A stretch of DNA of 64,000 nt, from contig SHNG01000064.1 of assembly GCA_004295005.1 (NCBI GenBank), positions 1-64,000 on the forward strand, written 5' to 3'. The notes beneath the pieces are model-generated. The model searched no databases and was not told the origin of the DNA. It saw only the letters and a program-made list of their open reading frames with translations. Positions 1-8,669 of the stretch are shown here, one piece after another. The position numbers and the translations under genes are program-made. Position 1 is the first letter of the stretch. The number at the start of each line of letters is the position of its first letter. The DNA comes from Gammaproteobacteria bacterium. GTDB lineage: Bacteria; Pseudomonadota; Gammaproteobacteria; Xanthomonadales; Rhodanobacteraceae.

Positions 1-46
1 GGCGGGAGAGGTCGCGCCAAGGGCGCGGGTGAGGGTGGAGCCCGGG
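1..46. repeat. Partial REP-like repeat at left edge
   Basis: This stretch contains GGCGGGAGAGG and GGGTGAGGGTGG. It reads as a diverged, inverted copy of the CACCCTCACCC...CCTCTCCCGC core of the repeats that start at 76. It is cut by the window edge, so its full extent cannot be seen. Confidence 0.5.
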
Positions 47-75
47 CTTGCTCGAAGGTTCGTGCTTGCGTGTTG

Positions 76-401
76 CACCACCCTCACCTCAACCCTCTCC
101 CGCCAGCGGGAGAGGGCGACGAAGCAGGGGCAAATACCGGCGATTGCCATGTAAGGAATGCACCACCCTCACCCCAACCCTCTCCCGCCAGCGGGAGAGG
201 GCGACGAAGCAGGGCAAATACCGGCGATTGCCATGTAAGGAATGCACCACCCTCACCCCAACCCTCTCCCGCCAGCGGGAGAGGGCGACGAAGCAGGGCA
301 AATACCGGCGATTGCCATGTAAGGAATGCACCACCCTCACCCCAACCCTCTCTCGCCAGCGGGAGAGGGGGGACGAAGCAGGAGCAATTGCAGGCGATTG
401 C
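76..401. repeat. Four 84-bp tandem repeats with an internal hairpin
   Basis: Four copies of an 84-85 bp unit begin at about 76, 161, 245 and 329. Each carries the perfect inverted repeat CCCTCTCCCG-CCAG-CGGGAGAGGG followed by a GCGACGAAGCAGG...GGCGATTGCC spacer. Copies two and three are almost identical, while the fourth is altered in the stem and in its last third. This CCCTCTCCC/GGGAGAGGG palindrome is a REP-like intergenic element typical of Xanthomonadales and relatives. The region lies upstream of the binding-protein gene. Open frames run through it in several phases, but they only reflect the repeat and have no gene-like content. Confidence 0.85.
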
Positions 402-552
402 CCGGCGGTCGGCCAATTGCCTGAAGGCTTTCGATACGGGGGACAGCATGGATGTCGGCGCAGGCGTCGTTCACCACTGTTCACCACCCATGGCTACCGC
501 AGCGCTGACGAATTTGCCAGACTATTGTGTGAAGTTTGTCCTGAGGTGGAAC

Positions 553-1476
553 GTGAACCGGATTCTGATCGCCGCACACGCGCTGATCGTCGGCCTGTTC
601 GTCGCGGTCGTGGTGGTGCCGTCTGCGCGCGCGGAGGATGGCGTTCTGGTTTTCGGCCGGGTCAGTGATGACCCCAAGTCGCACTACGCTGGCATGAAGC
701 TGCTGCTCGACCATGTGGTCGAGCGCATGCACGATGTCGGAATTCGCGAGGGTCGCGTGTTGATGGCGCGCGATGCCCTGCAGATGGCCAGCTACCTGCG
801 TCGTGGGCGCGTGGATTGGGTTTCCGAAACCGGGGCGGGAGCGGTCTTGTTGCAGGAGCGGGCCAACGCGGAAACCCTGGTCCTGTCCGAGCGCAATGGC
901 ATCCGGCGATACCGCACAATCTACCTTGCGCGCAGGGACAGTGAGGTCAAGTCACTCGATGACCTGCGCGGCCGCCGCATCGCGTTCCAGAATCGCACGT
1001 CGACCAGCGCCTACTACATACCGGCGATGGAGTTGCTTTCGCGTCACATCCCACTGGAAGTCCTCGGTTCGCTTGGCGACCAGCCCGGTCCGGATACGAC
1101 CGGATTCCTGTTCGCACGCACCGAACGCAACATTGCCACCTGGGTGCACAAGGGGCTGGTTGATGTCGGGGCGGTCAGCAACCTTGATTGGGCAAATCCG
1201 AAGCACATTCCCGAATTTTTCAGGCGCGATCTGGTGATCCTGCGCGAAAGCCAGGATGTGCCGCGTGGAGTCGAAGTGGTGCGCAGGGATCTCGATCCTG
1301 TCGTTCGCCAGCGCTTGCACGAGGTGCTTGTGGCCATTGGAAAGGGCCCGGCGGGTGATTCGCCGCCGGAGCTGGTGAAGCAGAACCAGCGCTTTTTCGA
1401 CCTCGAGGAACGTGATCGTCGTGATCTTCAGTGGTTGCGCTCTGGCGTGGCCAGTGTGAGTGCGGAGATCGAATGA
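553..1476 (+). CDS. Periplasmic PhnD-type substrate-binding protein
   Basis: The product (307 aa) is a periplasmic solute-binding protein of the phosphate/phosphonate (PhnD-like) type. A signal peptide spans about residues 1-27 and ends in PSARA. Around residues 134-160 is the family pattern of SLDDLRGRRIAF followed by STSAYY, where PhnD proteins have SL.DL.GK.IAF and STSG. I chose the GTG at 553 because it gives a clean short signal peptide and follows AGGTGG; an ATG at 490 is the alternative. No ABC permease or ATPase genes are nearby. Instead the stop overlaps the start of a membrane diguanylate cyclase (ATGA). I infer that it is a ligand sensor feeding that enzyme rather than a transport component. 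The ligand is unknown. Confidence 0.8.
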   Translation: MNRILIAAHALIVGLFVAVVVVPSARAEDGVLVFGRVSDDPKSHYAGMKLLLDHVVERMHDVGIREGRVLMARDALQMASYLRRGRVDWVSETGAGAVLLQERANAETLVLSERNGIRRYRTIYLARRDSEVKSLDDLRGRRIAFQNRTSTSAYYIPAMELLSRHIPLEVLGSLGDQPGPDTTGFLFARTERNIATWVHKGLVDVGAVSNLDWANPKHIPEFFRRDLVILRESQDVPRGVEVVRRDLDPVVRQRLHEVLVAIGKGPAGDSPPELVKQNQRFFDLEERDRRDLQWLRSGVASVSAEIE

Positions 1477-2834
1477 ACTTCCGCTTTGGCCTGCAGGCCA
1501 GATTCCTCGCGCTGGTTTCGATTGCTTTGCTGACCTCGGCAATCGTGCTCGGCATCCTGCTGCATCGCCAGTGGGAACTGCGCAGTTCCATTCTGGAACT
1601 GAGCGCGGAGTCAACGCGCACTCTGGTGCAGGATCGCCTGCAACTACAGGCGCAAGCGGTTGCCGAAAACACGGCCGAGGCGCTGGTTAATCCCATTTAC
1701 AACTTCGACCTCGAGATTGTCGGGCGCATCGTCGGTGATGTTCTGGTTCAGCCGGATGTGAAGTATGTGACGGTGTATGACAGCGACGGATTTGTGATGC
1801 ATGACGGCACCGAGGAAATCGCCAACTACGGTCAGCAGATGAGTGATCCGCTGGCGGCTGCGATCATTGCATCCGATTCCCTGCTGGTGCAGCACGAAGG
1901 AGACATTCTTGATGTCTCGGCGCCCATCCGTATCGGCGACCAGCGTCTGGGCGGCGTGCGTATCGGATACTCGCTTGAATCGGCGCGTCGCCATGAAGCC
2001 AAAGCCAACAAGGAGCTGGGTGAGCAACTCACCGATATAGGCAGACGCTATTTCATCGGTGCCATCTTTCTCCTGACGTTGGCCTTGGTACTCGGCATTG
2101 CCATCAGCATGGTCATGCAGCGTGTCTTGATCCGGCCGATCAGGGGCCTGGTTCGGGCGGCGCGCGAAATTGAATCAGGCAACTTCAATGTAGAGCTTCC
2201 GGGGCGCCATCGGAGCGACGAAGTCGGTGAGTTGATCCAATCGTTCGAGCGCATGACCGAAGGTATCTCAAAGCGAGATCGCGACATCCGGCGCATTGCC
2301 GACACCGACTCGCTGACTGGCCTCGCCAACAGTCGTGCTTTCCGTGCAAGTCTTGAGGAGCATTTGCAGAGGGGGCCGTCGCATGAATTTGCCGTGATGC
2401 TGGCGGATATCGACAATTTCAAGCCGTTCAACGATACCCACGGTCACGATTTTGGTGACCAGGTGCTGTGCCGGTTTGCGGAACGCCTGCGCAACGTGGT
2501 CAATGCGCATGAGGGAATTGAAGCCGTGCCAGCGCGTCTTGGCGGCGACGAGTTTGTCCTGCTGGCCTGCCGGACCGATGCCGCAGGTGATGCATCCCTG
2601 CGCGAGTTGCTTACCCGCCTTGCGGAGAGCCTGATCGAGGAATTTGCCGAGGGCACAACAGTGAACGGGCGTGAGCTGACATTCGGATCATCGTTTGGCA
2701 TCAGCTTGTTTCCGGATGATTCGCGTACCGCTTCTGGCCTCATGAAGACCTGCGACGTGGCCTTGTATGCGGCAAAGCGCGCGGGCAAGAATCGCTACCG
2801 CTTCTTTACCCACGAGATGCGCAGCAACAATTGA
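1473..2834 (+). CDS. Membrane HAMP-GGDEF diguanylate cyclase
   Basis: The product (453 aa) should make cyclic di-GMP from two GTP at the inner membrane. An N-terminal membrane segment lies at about residues 10-30, a periplasmic sensor region follows to about 190, a second membrane segment is at about 193-216, then HAMP to about 270 and a GGDEF domain. The catalytic motif GGDEF is intact at residues 357-361, and DNFKPFND upstream is the nucleotide/metal-binding region. The usual RxxD inhibitory site before GGDEF is not evident, because the loop there is longer and lacks Asp. The start overlaps the stop of the binding protein upstream, so the two are probably co-translated and form a sensor pair. 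No EAL domain is present. Confidence 0.9.
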   Translation: MNFRFGLQARFLALVSIALLTSAIVLGILLHRQWELRSSILELSAESTRTLVQDRLQLQAQAVAENTAEALVNPIYNFDLEIVGRIVGDVLVQPDVKYVTVYDSDGFVMHDGTEEIANYGQQMSDPLAAAIIASDSLLVQHEGDILDVSAPIRIGDQRLGGVRIGYSLESARRHEAKANKELGEQLTDIGRRYFIGAIFLLTLALVLGIAISMVMQRVLIRPIRGLVRAAREIESGNFNVELPGRHRSDEVGELIQSFERMTEGISKRDRDIRRIADTDSLTGLANSRAFRASLEEHLQRGPSHEFAVMLADIDNFKPFNDTHGHDFGDQVLCRFAERLRNVVNAHEGIEAVPARLGGDEFVLLACRTDAAGDASLRELLTRLAESLIEEFAEGTTVNGRELTFGSSFGISLFPDDSRTASGLMKTCDVALYAAKRAGKNRYRFFTHEMRSNN

Positions 2835-2899
2835 GCGGTGTTGGTTTTGCTGCCTTGCGCGATGCCGCTGCGTCGGGCGTGGTGGAACTGGCAGGGTGA

Positions 2900-3382
2900 T
2901 CAGTCGCGGAAGTTCTCGAACTGCAGGGGCATCTCGATTTCGACTGCGCGCAGCAATGCAATGGCTGCCTGAAGGTCGTCGCGCTTCTTGCCGGTGACGC
3001 GCAACTGGTCACCTTGGATCTGCGCCTGCACCTTGCCGCCGGAATCCTTGATCAGTTTGACGATCTTCTTGGCCAGGGGCTGGTCGATGCCCTGTTTGAG
3101 GGTGACCTGCTGACGCGCGCTGGCAAGATTGACTTCGGCGTCACCCATATCGACACAGCGAATATCAATGCCCCGAGCGGTCAGGCGCTGCAGCAGAATG
3201 TCCTGCATCTGCTTGAGGCGGAATTCGGCATCCGCCTTCAAGGTGACAATTCCCTCACTGTGTTCGAACGTCGCGCCGCTGCCCTTGAAATCGAAGCGCC
3301 GTTCGAGTTCACGGTTGGCCTGGTCGACCGCATTGGTGACTTCGTGTGAATCGAGTTTGGAAACGATATCGAATGAAGGCAT
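2900..3382 (-). CDS. yajQ: YajQ family nucleotide-binding protein
   Basis: The product (160 aa) matches YajQ along its whole length, starting MPSFDIVSKLDSHEVTNAVD and ending with LQFENFRD. YajQ proteins are small cytoplasmic proteins with two ferredoxin-like halves; the Xanthomonas homologue is a cyclic di-GMP effector that controls virulence genes with a transcription partner. I chose the ATG at 3382, which has AGGGAG 8 nt upstream; an in-frame GTG three codons earlier sits too close to that site. It converges with a diguanylate cyclase gene, which makes a cyclic di-GMP role plausible here. Confidence 0.93.
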   Translation of the reverse strand: MPSFDIVSKLDSHEVTNAVDQANRELERRFDFKGSGATFEHSEGIVTLKADAEFRLKQMQDILLQRLTARGIDIRCVDMGDAEVNLASARQQVTLKQGIDQPLAKKIVKLIKDSGGKVQAQIQGDQLRVTGKKRDDLQAAIALLRAVEIEMPLQFENFRD

Positions 3383-3451
3383 TGGAGGCACTCCCTGGAA
3401 ATGAAATGCATTCTAACGACTGGTCGCGGCACCGATGCAGGTGATACGCGC

Positions 3452-5815
3452 TCAACGCAGGACTCGTACATGGACGCGGGCCCAATTGCCATCCTCGGTC
3501 ATGGCCGTGATGGTTTCCTCACCCGGTTCGACAAAGGGATGCTCAAAGAACTGGGCGCCCTGCGTGCTTGCTACGAGGCGCCCGTTGACCAGCCATTGCA
3601 CCTCGCCGCTTGTGCCCAAGGCGCGCAGGCGCACGCTGGCGGGCTTGTCGCTGTTCGGGGCGCGGGCGACGGTGGCATGGTCGGCGATGCCGTCGATGCG
3701 CAGATCCTGGTTGCGATCAAGTCCATCGTCGGCGCAGCGGGAGGCCAGCGGCGGCAGGCTCGACCGGCGTCGTTGATCGGAGCTGAGCCAGGGATAGACC
3801 AGCGAAGGCCAGCGCGGAATGTCGATCTCGCGGGTGCGCAATGCAGCGCAGCCGGGGCTCAGGCGTTCACCACTGTCGGCATCGACGCGCACATGCACGA
3901 GTCCCGCGCTCCAGGACTTGGCATCGCGGGCGGCAAAGGTGGGTGGAATCACGCCATCGAGAATCCATGCCCGATGTTTGCGCTGGCACAGTTCCGGATG
4001 CTTCCCATCAAAGGCGAGGCCAAGCGGCCAACAGATGTCGACCTCACTGACTGTGGGTGGAGCGGCATCGGCATTTGCGGAGACAACGGGCCTGGGCAGG
4101 CTGTCCACGAGTTGAAACAGCAAGGGCAAGGCCGTGACGGCACCGTACTGCCCAGGCAAGGGCGTGCCATCGGGTCGACCGATCCACACGCCGACCGTAT
4201 GCCCGCGCGTGGTCCCCATCGCCCAGGCGTCGCGAAAGCCGTAGCTGGTGCCTGTCTTCCACGCCACCTTCGGATGCGATCCGGTGTCGAAGGTATCCGG
4301 ACGATAGCCGGGGCGCGGATTGGCCTCCAGGATCTCGCGGATGATCCATGCGGCACCGGGCGAGAGCAGGCGTCGCTCGACCAGGGCATCCTGTTCGGTG
4401 AAACGCACAACGCCACCGACGCCGTTGCGGCTGAGTGCTGCATATGCGCCGGCGAGATCCTCCATGCGCACCCCGGTGCCACCAAGGATGATGGAAAGAT
4501 TGGGCTCGACTCCGCGTGCAAGACGCAGTTGCAAGCCGGTGTTGGCCAGACGCGCGCTGAAGCGTGCAGCGCCCACCCGATCCAGCAGATCCACCGCAGG
4601 CACATTCAGGGATAGCCGTAACGCCTCGGCTGCGCCGACGGGCCCATTGAATGCCTGGTCAAAGTTGCCGGGTCGATAGTCGCCAAAGCTTTGCGGTGCA
4701 TCGACAAGCAGGCTTTCCGAATGAATCAGGCCGTCATCCAGTGCCAGTCCATACAGGAAAGGCTTGAGCGTGGAACCCGGTGAACGCCATGCCTGCACCA
4801 TGTCAACGTGACCGAGTCGGGCTTCGTCGGCAAACTCGGCGGAACCCAGATAGGCGCGCACGCTCAGATCCGCATTGTCCACAATCAGAACGGCCGCCGA
4901 GGTGCGTTCGGGCAGGCGCGCCATGTAGCCCTGCACGCGCTCTTCCACGCTGCGTTGCAGTTGCATGTCGATGGTCGTCTGGATGCGGCGATCCTGCGGA
5001 TGGCGTTGGTGCAGGCGTCGCGCCAGCAGTGCGGCACTCAACGGTGGGCGCAGGCTGCGGGCAACAACCGGCTCGATGCCTGCGTCGTGGACCTGGTCCC
5101 TGGTCCACACTCCCAGGGTGGCCATGCGCTCCAGTACCTTGTCGCGCGCGGCGCGCGCGTCGCTTGCGTTGCGGTCGGGACGCAGGCGACTGGGTGCCTG
5201 CGGCAGGACCACGAGCAAGGCGGCTTCGGCGTGTGAAAGCTGCCGGGCAGAGTGGCCAAGATAGGCCCACGAAGCGGCTTCCACGCCCTGCAGGGTTCCG
5301 CCGAAGGGTGCATGGGCAAGATACAGCTCGAGGATTTCGCGTTTTCCCAGGTGCGCTTCCAATTGCAGGGCGCGCAGGCTCTGGCGGAGCTTGCCGCCGA
5401 TGCTTCGCGGGTGCGGTTCCAGGATCCGCGCAACCTGCATGGTCAGGGTGGAGCCGCCGGACACGACACGCCCGTTGGCGATCATCTGCATCAGCGCGCG
5501 CAGCGATGCGAACGGGTTGATGCCGGGGTGATTCCAGAACCAGCGATCTTCGTAGCCGATCAAGGCCTGCAGGTAGAGAGGGGAAACCTCATCGACGGAA
5601 ACCGGGTAACTCCAGATACCCTGCGCATCGGCAAACGCGCGCAGCGGCGATCCATCCCGGGCCAGCACCACCGTGCTGCCGCGATTGGCATCGGGCAGCG
5701 GCAACGGAAACAGACGGTCGAGAAGGAAGGCAAGCAGCACAAGCGCAAGCGCCAGACCAAGGCAGCGGCGCAGGAGCCGCCGCCAGCGCATGGCCTTTGG
5801 CAGGGAAGGATTCAT
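3452..5815 (-). CDS. pbpC: Penicillin-binding protein 1C
   Basis: The product (about 787 aa) is a class A penicillin-binding protein of the PBP1C type, an inner-membrane enzyme with periplasmic glycosyltransferase and transpeptidase domains. After one N-terminal membrane segment ending LFPLPLPDANRG come the GT51 signature EDRWFWNHPG and STLTMQVARIL, then the transpeptidase motifs SPGSTLKP (about residue 348), SLN and KTGTSYGFRDAW (about residue 518). The tail of about 90 residues fits the PBP1C C-terminal module. The start is uncertain: ATGs at 5833 and 5791 are also in frame and none has a convincing ribosome binding site. The alpha-2-macroglobulin gene often paired with pbpC is not adjacent. 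Confidence 0.9.
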   Translation of the reverse strand: MNPSLPKAMRWRRLLRRCLGLALALVLLAFLLDRLFPLPLPDANRGSTVVLARDGSPLRAFADAQGIWSYPVSVDEVSPLYLQALIGYEDRWFWNHPGINPFASLRALMQMIANGRVVSGGSTLTMQVARILEPHPRSIGGKLRQSLRALQLEAHLGKREILELYLAHAPFGGTLQGVEAASWAYLGHSARQLSHAEAALLVVLPQAPSRLRPDRNASDARAARDKVLERMATLGVWTRDQVHDAGIEPVVARSLRPPLSAALLARRLHQRHPQDRRIQTTIDMQLQRSVEERVQGYMARLPERTSAAVLIVDNADLSVRAYLGSAEFADEARLGHVDMVQAWRSPGSTLKPFLYGLALDDGLIHSESLLVDAPQSFGDYRPGNFDQAFNGPVGAAEALRLSLNVPAVDLLDRVGAARFSARLANTGLQLRLARGVEPNLSIILGGTGVRMEDLAGAYAALSRNGVGGVVRFTEQDALVERRLLSPGAAWIIREILEANPRPGYRPDTFDTGSHPKVAWKTGTSYGFRDAWAMGTTRGHTVGVWIGRPDGTPLPGQYGAVTALPLLFQLVDSLPRPVVSANADAAPPTVSEVDICWPLGLAFDGKHPELCQRKHRAWILDGVIPPTFAARDAKSWSAGLVHVRVDADSGERLSPGCAALRTREIDIPRWPSLVYPWLSSDQRRRSSLPPLASRCADDGLDRNQDLRIDGIADHATVARAPNSDKPASVRLRALGTSGEVQWLVNGRLVASTQGAQFFEHPFVEPGEETITAMTEDGNWARVHVRVLR

Positions 5816-5871
5816 GTCGTCGGTGGCTGGCATTGCCGCCAAGTATGCACTGGCGTCGCCCGGCTTTCGGG

Positions 5872-6123
5872 TCAATTCGATGACGGATCCGGGGCTTGCG
5901 TGGGATGTTTCCTGCGGCGCAGTTGGCGCGAAGCGTGGCGGAATTCACGCAGGCGTTGCACGTGTGCAGCCGGCAGGTCACCACGGGTGAGAATGCCGAC
6001 CATGCGCGTTGCATCGTTGCCCTCGAGCACGACCAGGCGGCCGACATTGGCTTCGATCATTTGATCGGCGGTTTCGCGCGGGCAATGGTCTTCGCTGATG
6101 CCGATGATCGGGCGGGTGATCAA
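5872..6123 (-). pseudogene. C-terminal CBS-domain remnant, probably of a ClC channel
   Basis: This frame encodes about 83 residues resembling only the last CBS motif of ClC-type chloride channels: ITRPIIGISEDH, then ETADQMIEANVGRLVV, VGILTRGDLPAAH and RLREFRHASRQLR. No channel domain precedes it, because signal peptidase I ends 19 bp upstream on the same strand. There is no ATG, only a TTG, and no ribosome binding site. I read it as the surviving 3' end of a gene deleted between pbpC and lepB. A stand-alone CBS peptide is the less likely alternative. Confidence 0.55.
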
Positions 6124-6142
6124 TAGGCTGATGCGTTCATCA

Positions 6143-6811
6143 TCAATGCAGGCGGCTGACGGTGCGCTCCAGGCGCGGTTTCCAGTCGTGCTTGATGTCG
6201 GCGGATACCAGGATGTGGCCGGCGCGGCCGATCAGCAGTTCACGCGGCACGAAGCCGATGTAGCGCGAATCCTCGCTGTTGTCGCGGTTGTCACCCATCA
6301 TGAAGTAGGAATTCTCGGGAACGATGACAGGGCCGAAATCCGCGCGCGCCAATGCATGGGGAAGAAACTGTACGGCGTGGGACTGACCGGCCAGCGTTTC
6401 GCTCCAGCGACTGGCCTGGACAAATCGTCCGTCACCCGCATCCTCGCTGACCCATTGGATGTCCGCATAGTCGGCCGGTTTGCCATTGACCGAGAGCACA
6501 TTGTTCCTGAGTTCAATGCGGTCGCCCGGCAAACCGACGATGCGCTTGATCAGGCGCGTGCCGTCCTTTGGCGAGCTGAAGGTGACGATGTCGCCGCGCT
6601 CCGGTTCGCCGAGGCGGGCGAGGGAAATGTCGGTCAGTGGAATCTTGAGGTCATAGGCGAGGCGATTGACCAGCACCACGTCGCCTTCGAGGATGGTCGG
6701 ACGCATCGAACCGGTCGGTACCGGGTTCCAGTCGGCAATGGCCGTGCGGAACAGGCCGAGGCAGAGCATGAACACGATCAGCCCGCGGTTGTTGCGAAGA
6801 AATTTGCGCAT
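6143..6811 (-). CDS. lepB: Signal peptidase I
   Basis: The product (222 aa) is signal peptidase I, which removes Sec and Tat signal peptides at the outer face of the inner membrane. One membrane segment is at about residues 11-27. The nucleophile lies in PTGSMRPT (Ser35) and the general base in TRLIKRIVGLPGD (Lys89). The family box FMMGDNRDNSEDSRY is complete. It is shorter than the E. coli enzyme, with one predicted N-terminal membrane segment instead of two. The ATG at 6811 places the anchor at the N-terminus; longer in-frame starts add an unrelated extension. Here it is not next to lepA or rnc, its usual partners. Confidence 0.93.
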   Translation of the reverse strand: MRKFLRNNRGLIVFMLCLGLFRTAIADWNPVPTGSMRPTILEGDVVLVNRLAYDLKIPLTDISLARLGEPERGDIVTFSSPKDGTRLIKRIVGLPGDRIELRNNVLSVNGKPADYADIQWVSEDAGDGRFVQASRWSETLAGQSHAVQFLPHALARADFGPVIVPENSYFMMGDNRDNSEDSRYIGFVPRELLIGRAGHILVSADIKHDWKPRLERTVSRLH

Positions 6812-6940
6812 GGAGTACGACCTGTTTTCGGACTGAGGCAGGTACAGACAGGGGGCCACGGAAGAAAGTTCTACCGCTGCGGGCAAAGCGGGCAGCCGGG
6901 ACGGCTGCGGTCCGGGCGAGCGGGAATCCTGCGTGAAGGC

Positions 6941-7048
6941 AGGTCCGAACAGGTATTGTCACGAGCAAGCTCGCTCCCACCATTGCTTGATTTTGTGGGA
7001 GCGAGCTTGCTCGCGACCAATGAGTTCCGTACTTGTTCAGGGTTTCCT
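6941..7048. repeat. REP-like palindromic element, copy 1
   Basis: A near-palindromic element of about 108 bp. Its inner arms are CGAGCAAGCTCGCTCCCAC (6962-6980) and the exact reverse complement (6995-7013), around a 14-nt loop. The outer arms include GAACAGGTA and TACTTGTTC. A second copy lies at 10775-10881. The GAGCAAGCTCGCTCCCAC palindrome is like REP elements known from Pseudomonas and relatives. It lies between the M48 protease gene end and lepB. Confidence 0.85.
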
Positions 7049-7067
7049 GAAGTGAGGCGCTTGATGT

Positions 7068-8570
7068 TCAGTCGCGTGGGGTGTCGGAATCCGCGCTGAC
7101 GGGTTTGCCGCCGATCTTCACGTTGTTGCCGATGCTGACGCCCTTGCCGACATGCACGCCGGACGCCACCGCGGATTCGCCGCGGTTGGAATCCTGCGCG
7201 GTCTGCATGGCGCTGTAGTAATCCTGCAGGGGTGCGCTGTTGCCGGTCATGGCTTCGATCTTGAGTTTGCGCGACCACCAGTTGTGGCCAATCTGGAAGT
7301 CGTAATAGCTCAGGCCGTATGCAGAGAGGATGTCCTTTTCGGCGCTGGCGATGCCGGCTTCGTCGAGCTGCGGCGCGCCCCGCGCGGACAGTGCGCCGAG
7401 CAGATCTTTCGCCTGTTCCACCGGGTAGGGCGGATCGAGCTTGAGCGGCTGCCCGTTCTCGTAGGAATCGGCAAGGTCCTTGCCCCAGGCGGCCAGCTTG
7501 CCCTCGGTCGCGCGGAAGTAAGCCACGCTGTAGCGTTGCATCAACGCCGGTTCCGCCCGCATGCGCGCGGTGTAGCCGCCATTGAGGCGATCCAGTTCGG
7601 CGCTATCCAGTCCATGGCGTGACAGCACCTTTGCGCGCCCGCCGCTTCCGGCGCGGACCAATTGGTTGCTCAGTGCCGCATAGGCATCGAGATCAAAACC
7701 CTCGATGGGCGCCAGTGCGGCTGCGGAGACCCCGGTGGCATCCGGCTTGAGAGCAACGGCGATCTGTTCCTTGCGGGCGTCGGCAATTTCGGTTTCCGCT
7801 CTGGCCAGGTCTTCGGCATCCACCAGGGGCCTGACCGCGCTTGCGAGAAGATCCGGTTTCGGCGCGAGCTTGGCGATTTGCTTCTGCGCCGCCCTGTAGC
7901 GCTTGGTGCTGGTCGGATGGGTGCTGAGGATGGAGGCGCCGTGCTTGCCACCCTGCAACTCACCCAGCGCGGTCTGCAAGCGCAGCATGCCGTCCGGGTT
8001 GTAGCCGGCTGCAATCATCCATTGCACGGCCAGCCGATCGGCTTCCAGTTCCTGGCTGCGGCTGAATTTGAGCACCAGAAGTCCCGCACCGACACCCACG
8101 GCGCTGCCGGCAATGGCTCCGGCAAGATCGCCGCTGTCGCGTCCCACCTTGGCACCCACCACCGCGCCAAGCAGGCTGCCCAGCACCAGGATGCTTTCCC
8201 GCTTGTTGCGCCCTTCGCGGATATGATCGGCCTTGTGGTGCGCCAGCTCATGGCCGAGCACCGCCGCCACCGCATCACGATCGCCGTTGAAGCGGGCCAG
8301 CAACCCCTCCTGCACCACCACGATCTTGTCATCACCGGCTTCGGTGGCAAAGGCGTTGATGTCGGTGGACGTGGACCAGACCAGGATGGCGTCGACACCG
8401 GCAACCCGCGCAAGGTCGTCGTAGATCGCCTCAAGTTCCTGTGCACTGGCACGCGCCTGCGCATTGCTGGCCTCGGTTGCCACGGCTTCGGCCAGGTAGA
8501 GTTCCGGTTCCGCGCGGCAAACCAGCGGTGCGGCGACGAGCAGCAGAACAAGTGCCGGGACGCGAAACAT
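7068..8570 (-). CDS. M48 family metalloprotease, exported
   Basis: The product (500 aa) is a zinc metalloprotease of the M48 (BepA/LoiP-like) family, probably periplasmic. A signal peptide covers about residues 1-20. The zinc site is HELAHH (His107, Glu108, His111), with the third ligand in SQELEADRLA (Glu174). Between these is a glycine-rich stretch (about 130-165, GSLLGAVVGA...GSAVGVGAG) resembling a glycine zipper. The C-terminal 250 residues have no domain I recognise. The ATG at 8570 is preceded by GAGGAG at a spacing of 7. A second M48 protease gene is at 14521. The family as a whole handles misfolded envelope proteins; the substrate is not known here. Confidence 0.88.
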   Translation of the reverse strand: MFRVPALVLLLVAAPLVCRAEPELYLAEAVATEASNAQARASAQELEAIYDDLARVAGVDAILVWSTSTDINAFATEAGDDKIVVVQEGLLARFNGDRDAVAAVLGHELAHHKADHIREGRNKRESILVLGSLLGAVVGAKVGRDSGDLAGAIAGSAVGVGAGLLVLKFSRSQELEADRLAVQWMIAAGYNPDGMLRLQTALGELQGGKHGASILSTHPTSTKRYRAAQKQIAKLAPKPDLLASAVRPLVDAEDLARAETEIADARKEQIAVALKPDATGVSAAALAPIEGFDLDAYAALSNQLVRAGSGGRAKVLSRHGLDSAELDRLNGGYTARMRAEPALMQRYSVAYFRATEGKLAAWGKDLADSYENGQPLKLDPPYPVEQAKDLLGALSARGAPQLDEAGIASAEKDILSAYGLSYYDFQIGHNWWSRKLKIEAMTGNSAPLQDYYSAMQTAQDSNRGESAVASGVHVGKGVSIGNNVKIGGKPVSADSDTPRD

Positions 8571-8669
8571 GGCGAATCTCCTCAACGGGCCGGACACAAG
8601 TATCTGCCAATGTCGCGATCAGCACGGGCGGTGCCCACCAGGTGGCAAGGCACCGGTTCCCAGGGCCAA

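Noticed and set aside
76..401. CRISPR array
   Set aside because: The units are nearly identical along their full 84 bp with no unique spacers, and there are no cas genes.
48..668. Open frames across the 84-bp tandem repeats, both strands
   Set aside because: They only translate the repeat unit in different phases, have repeated Arg/Pro-rich sequence and no start signal.
3401..4615. 404-residue open frame opposite pbpC
   Set aside because: It lies entirely antisense to the conserved PBP1C reading frame. Long antisense frames are common in GC-rich coding DNA.
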